From: Burkholderiales bacterium | Lineage (GTDB): Bacteria; Pseudomonadota; Gammaproteobacteria; Burkholderiales; Burkholderiaceae_F | Assembly: GCA_021298875.1 (NCBI GenBank) | Contig: JAJTHJ010000076.1 | Location: 1-5,049, forward strand | Length of the DNA: 5,049 nucleotides | Direction of reading: 5' to 3' | Shown here: piece by piece, positions 1 to 5,049 of the stretch | Position numbering within the stretch: position 1 is the first letter of the stretch | Layout: the number at the start of each line of letters is the position of its first letter | Position numbers and translations under genes: made by a program | The notes under the pieces: model-generated | The model's database searches: none | What the model was told of the DNA's origin: nothing | What the model saw: the letters and a program-made list of their open reading frames with translations, nothing else

Positions 1-132
1 CTTGACCGCACGCAGCATTTCGCCGGCGAGCAGCAGGCACTTCTCGTCGAGGAACGCATAGCCCTCGCGCATCGTGCGCCGCTCTTCGCCCAACTGAATG
101 GCGGCGCTGCGGGTGGGGGTGAGATCGGACAT
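1..132 (-). CDS. atpD: V/A-type ATPase subunit D, N-terminal part (runs off the left edge)
   Basis: This is the first 44 codons of subunit D, the long coiled-coil central shaft that turns inside the A3B3 head and couples ATP chemistry to rotation of the membrane ring. The reading begins MSDLTPTRSAAIQLGEERRT and continues with a charged helical stretch (REGYAFLDEKCLLLAGEML). This fits the family pattern of an S-P-T-R-type start followed by a long amphipathic helix. The ATG at 132-130 is chosen because it gives the expected family N-terminus. No clear Shine-Dalgarno lies upstream (CGACTCTCACAACC before the ATG). Its place last after A and B matches the A-B-D order of V/A operons. No lesion is seen in the visible part. 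The rest of the gene lies outside the window, so its integrity is unknown. Confidence 0.85.
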   Translation of the reverse strand, partial: MSDLTPTRSAAIQLGEERRTMREGYAFLDEKCLLLAGEMLRAVK

Positions 133-169
133 GGTTGTGAGAGTCGAAGCGCGCCGCCCCCACCCCAAC

Positions 170-191
170 CCTCCCCCGCAGGCGGGGAAGG
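170..191. repeat. GC-rich imperfect palindrome (REP-like)
   Basis: The arms cctcccccgc (170-179) and gcggggaagg (182-191) pair at 9 of 10 positions around a 2-base loop, within a C-rich/G-rich stretch (about 155-200). It sits 38 bp upstream of the atpD start. It resembles the dispersed palindromic repeats common in spacers of GC-rich proteobacteria. There is no T-run, so a rho-independent terminator is unlikely. Confidence 0.5.
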
Positions 192-216
192 GAGCAGGGC
201 AGGGCGCGGTGTGGCG

Positions 217-244
217 CTTCACGTTTCACATTTCACGTTTCACT
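217..244. repeat. Short tandem repeat, four 7-bp units (TTTCACN)
   Basis: Four consecutive heptamers are seen: cttcacg, tttcaca, tttcacg, tttcact. The block is clearly less GC-rich than its surroundings. It lies just after the atpB stop codon (15 bp downstream in transcription). Its function is unknown. Similar strings of GTGAAA units occur as dispersed spacer repeats in some GC-rich proteobacteria (from general knowledge, not checked here). Confidence 0.7.
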
Positions 245-259
245 CGTGCTCGCAGGCGC

Positions 260-940
260 CTAAACGCCAGGAAACTCTCCCTTGCCCAAATGCGCCTCGA
301 TCTGCGCATCGGACAGGCGGGTCAAGTCGGCGCGTGGCAGTTCGCGCAACAGGCTCCAGCCGACCTGCATACTCTCGTCCAGCATGCGCGCGCCGTCCTG
401 CTTGATCAGTTGCTGCTCGAACAGCCTTGCGTGGCCGGCGATATCCACGGCAATGCGGTCGTGCGGCAGTCCGCTGCCGGAGAAGATCGGCAGCTTTTGT
501 CCGCGCACGAGGCTGTTCAGCAGATCGATCGCGGTGATGCCGGTTTCGATAAACGCACGCGGCGTGGCGCGCGCCACGGGGTTCAACGGCAGCCCATCGA
601 CGCGCAATTGCTTGCGCACCGCCAGCGGCGGGCCGCCGTCGATCACCCGGCCCACGCCGTCGAACACGCGGCCGAGCAGTCCGGGGCCGACGCCGAAATC
701 GATCGGCGTGCCGAGAAAGCGGATCACCGTGTCGGCGAGGCCGAGGCCCGCGGACGACTCCAGCAGCTCGATGGTGACGAACTGCTCGTCCAGCGCCGCG
801 ATGCGCCCGAGCCGGCTGTTGCCGCGGCCGTCGAGGACTTCGACCGCTTCGGCCAGGCCCACGTCGAGCGTGCGGCGGACGAAGAGCAGCGGGCCGTCGG
901 CTTTGAACGCGGCGCCGTGGACGGTTAGGCGGGGTTGCAT
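260..940 (-). CDS. atpB: V/A-type ATPase subunit B with a large in-frame internal deletion
   Basis: Subunit B is the non-catalytic nucleotide-binding partner of A in the A3B3 head. The open frame has 226 residues, whereas family members usually have about 450-480. Residues 1 to about 168 match the N-terminal beta-barrel and the start of the nucleotide-binding domain (GRVFDGVGRVIDGGPPL at 90-106, ETGITAIDLLNSLVRGQKLPIFSGSGLPH at 132-160). The sequence then jumps at about residues 168-174 to a normal C-terminus (FEQQLIKQDGARMLDES at 174-190, then a WSLLRELP helix and a DAQIEAHLGK end). Typical central motifs such as LTDMTNYCEALRE, GYPGYMYTDLA and HPIPDLTGYITEGQI are absent here and elsewhere in the window. 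About 700 bp is therefore missing without loss of frame. The product should lack most of the A/B interface and cannot be a normal B subunit. The start ATG at 940 gives the expected N-terminus. Upstream lies only a weak GAG-type ribosome site. Confidence 0.9.
   Translation of the reverse strand: MQPRLTVHGAAFKADGPLLFVRRTLDVGLAEAVEVLDGRGNSRLGRIAALDEQFVTIELLESSAGLGLADTVIRFLGTPIDFGVGPGLLGRVFDGVGRVIDGGPPLAVRKQLRVDGLPLNPVARATPRAFIETGITAIDLLNSLVRGQKLPIFSGSGLPHDRIAVDIAGHARLFEQQLIKQDGARMLDESMQVGWSLLRELPRADLTRLSDAQIEAHLGKGEFPGV
421..436 (-). other. Probable junction of the atpB internal deletion
   Basis: Codons for residues 169-174 (G-H-A-R-L-F) mark the switch from the sequence that normally follows the degenerate P-loop region (DRIAVDIA) to the sequence near the C-terminus (FEQQLIKQDG). 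The exact break cannot be placed without an intact relative, because the residues at the join could come from either side. Confidence 0.7.
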
Positions 941-991
941 GGGGTGCTCGGTGCCAAGTTGCGCGTTTGACCTTGTGGCTGCGGTCTTCCC

Positions 992-2935
<1,944 letters not shown>

Positions 2936-2943
2936 GGCGTGTA

Positions 2944-2947
2944 CTCC
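2944..2947 (-). promoter_or_regulatory. Ribosome binding site of atpA
   Basis: GGAG on the minus strand lies 8 bp before the ATG at 2935, a normal distance, and fixes that start. It sits only 4 bp from the end of the palindromic repeat (2952), so a hairpin in the mRNA would form directly upstream of the site. Confidence 0.7.
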
Positions 2948-2951
2948 GGTT

Positions 2952-3033
2952 GCTGCGGTCTTCCCTCACCCCCGCCCCTCTCCCCCCGGGAGAGGGCGGC
3001 GCGAAGCGCCGGGTGAGGGAAGACCGCAGCCAC
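2952..3033. repeat. Palindromic repeat, copy 2 (spacer between atpE and atpA)
   Basis: The perfect 20-bp outer arms at 2952-2971 and 3011-3030 enclose inner hairpins 2976-2984/2988-2996 (ccctctccc/gggagaggg) and 2998-3002/3006-3010 (ggcgc/gcgcc). The segment 2976-3033 is the reverse complement of 975-1032 with two mismatches, so the copies lie in opposite orientation around atpA. The compact terminal inverted repeats fit a REP/MITE-type element. Without a T-run it is unlikely to be a terminator. It could stabilise or process the mRNA. Confidence 0.85.
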
Positions 3034-3051
3034 GAAGTTCGACGCACGCTC

Positions 3052-3664
3052 TCATGGCGTCCCCTCACTCAACAACTGCAACAACCTCCCCTGCAACCCC
3101 GCGCGGTCGGCGAGCAGGCCGTCCAGCGTTGCGTCCAGTTCGTTCGCACCGGCGCGCAGCCGCAGGCCGCAGGTGATCGACGGGTCTTCGGCCATCGCTT
3201 CAACGGCGATGCTCTTCGCTGCGAGCGACTGCGCAAACTCAGCGCGCTCCGCCGCCGGCCAGTCGGGCGCGCAGGCAATCTGCCAGGGCGCCTCGTGCGG
3301 TAGCGCCGCCAGCGCGCGCTGCGTGGCGCTGGCGGTCCAGCGGCGGCGCGCGGGGGTGCCTTGCCAGCGCGCATGCAGCTCGTTGCGCAGCGCCTGCCAG
3401 CCTTGCGCCAGCAAGGCCACCGCGTGCTGTTGCTGCGCCCGCCGCCGCTCAGTCGCCAGCCGCGCCTGCGCGGCGCCGATATCGGCGGCCATCCGCGCGC
3501 GCTTCAGCAATGGTGGCGCGCACGCGGCGGCGACCGTCGGCGAGTGCAGTCGCGACCATCTCCCGCGCCTGCGCGCGTACCGGCGCCAGGATCTCTTCGC
3601 AGCGCCGCTCGCGGAAGGCATCGACCAGCGCCAGCAGCGCCTGCGTGCGGTGTTCGAGGTTCAT
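3052..3664 (-). pseudogene. atpE: V/A-type ATPase subunit E, frameshifted as sequenced
   Basis: Subunit E forms the peripheral stalk that holds the head against the membrane stator. The frame from ATG 3664 gives MNLEHRTQALLALVDAFRER and an Ala/Arg/Glu-rich helix. It then leaves the family pattern after RATIAEAR and stops at 3451-3449. The rest of E is in another frame, from MAADIGAAQARLATERRRAQ to the TGA at 3054-3052, ending GLQGRLLQLLSEGTP. The switch falls in the tract GCGCGCGCGG (minus strand, 3502-3493). Adding one GC unit joins the halves as EARARMAADIGAAQ and gives 204 residues, a plausible length for E, with a long N-terminal helix and a globular C-terminal domain. The start overlaps the atpF stop (ATGA, 3664-3661). 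Sequencing error, true mutation or a variable tract cannot be told apart here. Confidence 0.8.
3493..3502 (-). other. Frameshift site in atpE (GC dinucleotide tract)
   Basis: The minus strand reads GCGCGCGCGG. The reading frame before it and the frame after it differ by a shift equal to the loss of one GC unit. The identical 10-mer is the frameshift site of atpK (4193-4184). Confidence 0.8.
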
Positions 3665-3957
3665 GCTTCCAGCACCAATTGCCGCCGCACGCGCTCCACC
3701 GGCGCGAGCGGGCAGGGCGGCGCACCCGGCTGCGGCACGATCGCCACCAGCGGCGACAGCCGCGCCAGCGCCGCGTCCAGTTCCGCCATCGGTAGCTTCT
3801 CCGCGAAGTCCGCCTCCAGCAGCACGACCTGCGCGGTGGCCAGCGCGCGTGCGAGCGCAGCCGACTCGGTGCCCGGTGGCGGGCAATCCGCCGCCACGCC
3901 CGCGAGCCGGAAGCCCGCCGCGTCGAGCCGGTTGCCCAAGTACGCGACCGCAGTCAT
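3661..3957 (-). CDS. atpF: V/A-type ATPase subunit F
   Basis: Subunit F is the small central-stalk protein that binds D at the base of the shaft. The 98-residue product (MTAVAYLGNRLDAAGFRLAG at its start) has the family layout: a beta strand, then GFRLAGV, an alternating alpha/beta Rossmann-like core (AQVVLLEADFAEKLP, LVAIVPQPG) and a C-terminal helix VERVRRQLVLEA. Family members are about 100 residues long, so it is complete. The start ATG (3957-3955) overlaps the atpK stop as ATGA, and the stop TGA (3663-3661) overlaps the atpE start, so translational coupling is likely. Because of the frameshift in atpK, the atpK start codon at 4302 is as sequenced in the same open frame as atpF, giving an artificial 213-codon frame. 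The family N-terminus supports initiation at 3957 instead. Confidence 0.85.
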   Translation of the reverse strand: MTAVAYLGNRLDAAGFRLAGVAADCPPPGTESAALARALATAQVVLLEADFAEKLPMAELDAALARLSPLVAIVPQPGAPPCPLAPVERVRRQLVLEA

Positions 3958-4302
3958 GTCAGCCGGTTCAGGATCAGGATCGAAATGATCACGCCGTAAA
4001 TCGCGATCCCCTCGGCCAGCCCGACGAAGATCAGCAGCCGGCCGAAGAGTTCCGGCTTCTCGGCCAGCGCACCGACCGCTGCGGTGCCGAGCTTGGCCAC
4101 CGCGTAACCGGCGCCGAGCGCGGACATGCTGGTGGCGATGGCTGCCGCCAGCAGGCCCCAGGTACAGGCCTCCGCCGGCAGCGCCGCGCGCGCCCTGCGC
4201 GGCGACCGGTGCGGGGAAGGCGAGCACCAGCAGCACGGTGGCGCCGGGGGCGAAGACGGCGGTGAAGAGGGTCAGGGCGATGGGCATTGCGTAGCGGCGC
4301 AT
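3954..4302 (-). pseudogene. atpK: V/A-type ATPase proteolipid subunit K (c subunit), frameshifted as sequenced
   Basis: Subunit K forms the rotating membrane ring that carries ions. From ATG 4302 the frame encodes a signal-like or extra membrane segment (MRRYAMPIALTLFTAVFAPG, ending APVAAQ at residue 36). The classic two-helix hairpin follows in a different frame: WGLLAAAIATSMSALGAGYA, a polar AEKPELFGR loop, then LLIFVGLAEGIAIYGVIISI and a LILNRLT end. The ion-binding glutamate would be Glu98 in a repaired 116-residue protein. The break lies in GCGCGCGCGG (4193-4184). One more GC unit restores QGARAALPAEACTWG. The start has a good GGAG site (4312-4309) 6 bp upstream. Unrepaired, the N-terminal frame reads through into atpF and the ring hairpin is not made. 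Confidence 0.82.
4184..4193 (-). other. Frameshift site in atpK (GC dinucleotide tract)
   Basis: The minus strand reads GCGCGCGCGG just after codon 36. The signal-like N-terminus and the proteolipid hairpin lie in frames that differ by the equivalent of one lost GC unit. The tract and the direction of shift are the same as in atpE. Confidence 0.8.
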
Positions 4303-4308
4303 ATCAGG

Positions 4309-4312
4309 CTCC
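4309..4312 (-). promoter_or_regulatory. Ribosome binding site of atpK
   Basis: GGAG on the minus strand lies 6 bp before the ATG at 4302. It supports translation starting with the hydrophobic leader rather than at a downstream codon in the proteolipid frame. Confidence 0.65.
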
Positions 4313-4333
4313 GGGCGGAAAAGCTTCGGTACT

Positions 4334-4410
4334 CGTCGCCCCGGCGAAGGCCGGGGTCCAGTGGCTTTTGATGCGAACGACGCTGGGCCCCGGCCTGCGC
4401 CGGGGCGACG
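4334..4410. repeat. Large imperfect palindrome in the atpI-atpK spacer
   Basis: Arms of 28 bp at 4334-4361 and 4383-4410 are complementary at 26 of 28 positions. They contain the cores ccccggcgaaggccgggg and ccccggcctgcgccgggg, each itself partly palindromic, around a 21-bp loop. This resembles the dispersed CCCCGGC..GCCGGGG repeats of many alpha-, beta- and gammaproteobacteria. It fills most of the 126-bp spacer, 31 bp upstream of the atpK start. No T-run follows it on the minus strand, so read-through or transcript stabilisation is more likely than termination. Confidence 0.8.
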
Positions 4411-4428
4411 GTGTCGGTGCGCTTGGCG

Positions 4429-5049
4429 TTACTCATGCTTGGCGGTCAACGCAAACGCCGGCGGCTCCAGTTGGCGGAACTCGCGGCCTGCGGGTTCGAA
4501 GAAGCGGGTGAAGAACTCGAACAGCACCAGCCGCGTGGTCTGGATCGACACCACCAGACCCTCGACCACGAGAATCAGCACGTTGCCGGCCACCAGCACC
4601 AGCGCGAACACGAGATGGTTGTCGCTCGGCCCGGCCAGCGCCACCACCGCCGACGACACGCCCGCGTGCGCCAGCGCGAAGGCGCCCACGCGCGCCAAGG
4701 ACAGCGTGTTGATCAGCAACTGGATCGTGCGCTACAGCAGTTCGCCGAGCGCCGCACCCGCGGCGGCCAGCCGGTATCGGTGCAGGTACGCGGCAGCCGC
4801 GGCCCAGATCGTGCCGGCCAGCGCCAGCCACCAGCCGAACACGCTGCGCATGCCCGCCAGCACGCCGACGTAGACCGCGATCACCGGCGCCTCCTCGCGC
4901 GCCCAGTACGCCAACTGCCCCTGCCACTGCGCTTGCAGCAGCCGCAGCAGCAGGCCGAGCACCAGCAGCGCCGCGCCGCCGACGACCGGCGCGATCGGCG
5001 GCGGCAACGGCTGCGCCAGCGGCGCGACCCACAGTGGGTGCAGCAGCTC
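4429..5049 (-). pseudogene. atpI: V/A-type ATPase membrane subunit I, C-terminal part, interrupted by an amber codon
   Basis: Subunit I is the membrane stator whose half-channels pass ions to the K ring. The 5' end lies beyond the window, and 206 codons plus the stop are visible. Hydrophobic segments include VVGGAALLVLGLLLRLLQAQ, VIAVYVGVLAGMRSVFGWW, IWAAAAAYL, a VGAFALAHAG helix and FALVLVAGNVLILVVEGLVV, followed by the family-typical C-terminus with TTRLVLFEFFTRFFE. The two conserved arginines are in LARVGAFALAHAG and IQTTRLVLFEFF, equivalent to yeast Vph1 R735 and R799 (family knowledge). An in-frame TAG at 4734-4732 splits the protein just before RTIQLLINTLSLARV, although the frame is unchanged on both sides. 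A single change from GAG (Glu) would explain it. Termination there would remove both arginines and the last helices. Confidence 0.85.
4732..4734 (-). other. In-frame amber (TAG) codon in atpI
   Basis: The codon order is GAA CTG CTG TAG CGC ACG ATC CAG. The family-like sequence continues in the same frame on both sides (GELL, then RTIQLLINTLS). There is no indel, so this is a substitution-type lesion or a base error. Confidence 0.85.

Larger units (their letters stand above)
133..259. other. Spacer between atpB and atpD with repeats
   Basis: The 127-bp spacer holds no gene. It contains a GC-rich imperfect palindrome (170-191) and a four-unit TTTCAC-type tandem repeat (217-244). No promoter could be recognised. 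Because the flanking genes share a strand and belong to one complex, transcription probably reads through. Confidence 0.7.

Noticed and set aside
217..244. Start of a CRISPR array
   Set aside because: The units are 7 bp, directly adjacent and without spacers.
3493..4193. Programmed ribosomal frameshifting as the main explanation for atpK and atpE
   Set aside because: No classic slippery heptamer or stop-associated +1 site is seen at either tract, and neither subunit family is known to use frameshifting. A missing GC unit explains both more simply, though the shared tract is kept as a finding.

Overview
The window is one block of minus-strand genes for a bacterial V/A-type (rotary) ATPase. 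In transcription order, from the right edge to the left, they are atpI (3' part), atpK, atpF, atpE, atpA, atpB and atpD (5' part). The very high GC content, the extreme third-position GC bias and the GC-rich palindromic repeats in the spacers suggest a proteobacterium, probably beta- or gammaproteobacterial. That assignment is an inference and cannot be made firm from this window. No plus-strand gene is credible.

Layout by position: 5049-4429 is the membrane stator subunit I. 4428-4303 is a spacer with a large palindrome. 4302-3954 is the proteolipid K. 3957-3661 is F and 3664-3052 is E, with ATGA stop/start overlaps at K-F and F-E. 3051-2936 is a spacer with a palindromic repeat. 2935-992 is the catalytic subunit A, whose last ~38 codons run into a second copy of that repeat. 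940-260 is B. 259-133 is a repeat-bearing spacer. 132-1 is the start of D. Together I and K would form the membrane motor, A and B the catalytic head, D and F the central shaft, and E part of the peripheral stalk. Subunits C and G are not visible and could lie beyond the right edge.

The notable point is damage. As sequenced, four of the seven subunits are broken. I has an in-frame amber codon. K and E each carry a frameshift at the same 10-base GC tract, found on that strand only at these two places, and each is repaired by adding one GC unit. B lacks roughly its central half through an in-frame deletion. A and F are intact, and so is the visible part of D. Either the operon is decaying, or the two tracts are variable or mis-sequenced and the other lesions have separate causes.

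Each spacer longer than 100 bp, and the A-B boundary, contains palindromic repeats, while the two overlapping junctions have none. Two near-identical 58-bp repeat copies flank atpA in opposite orientation, and one of them supplies the C-terminal tail and stop codon of atpA.
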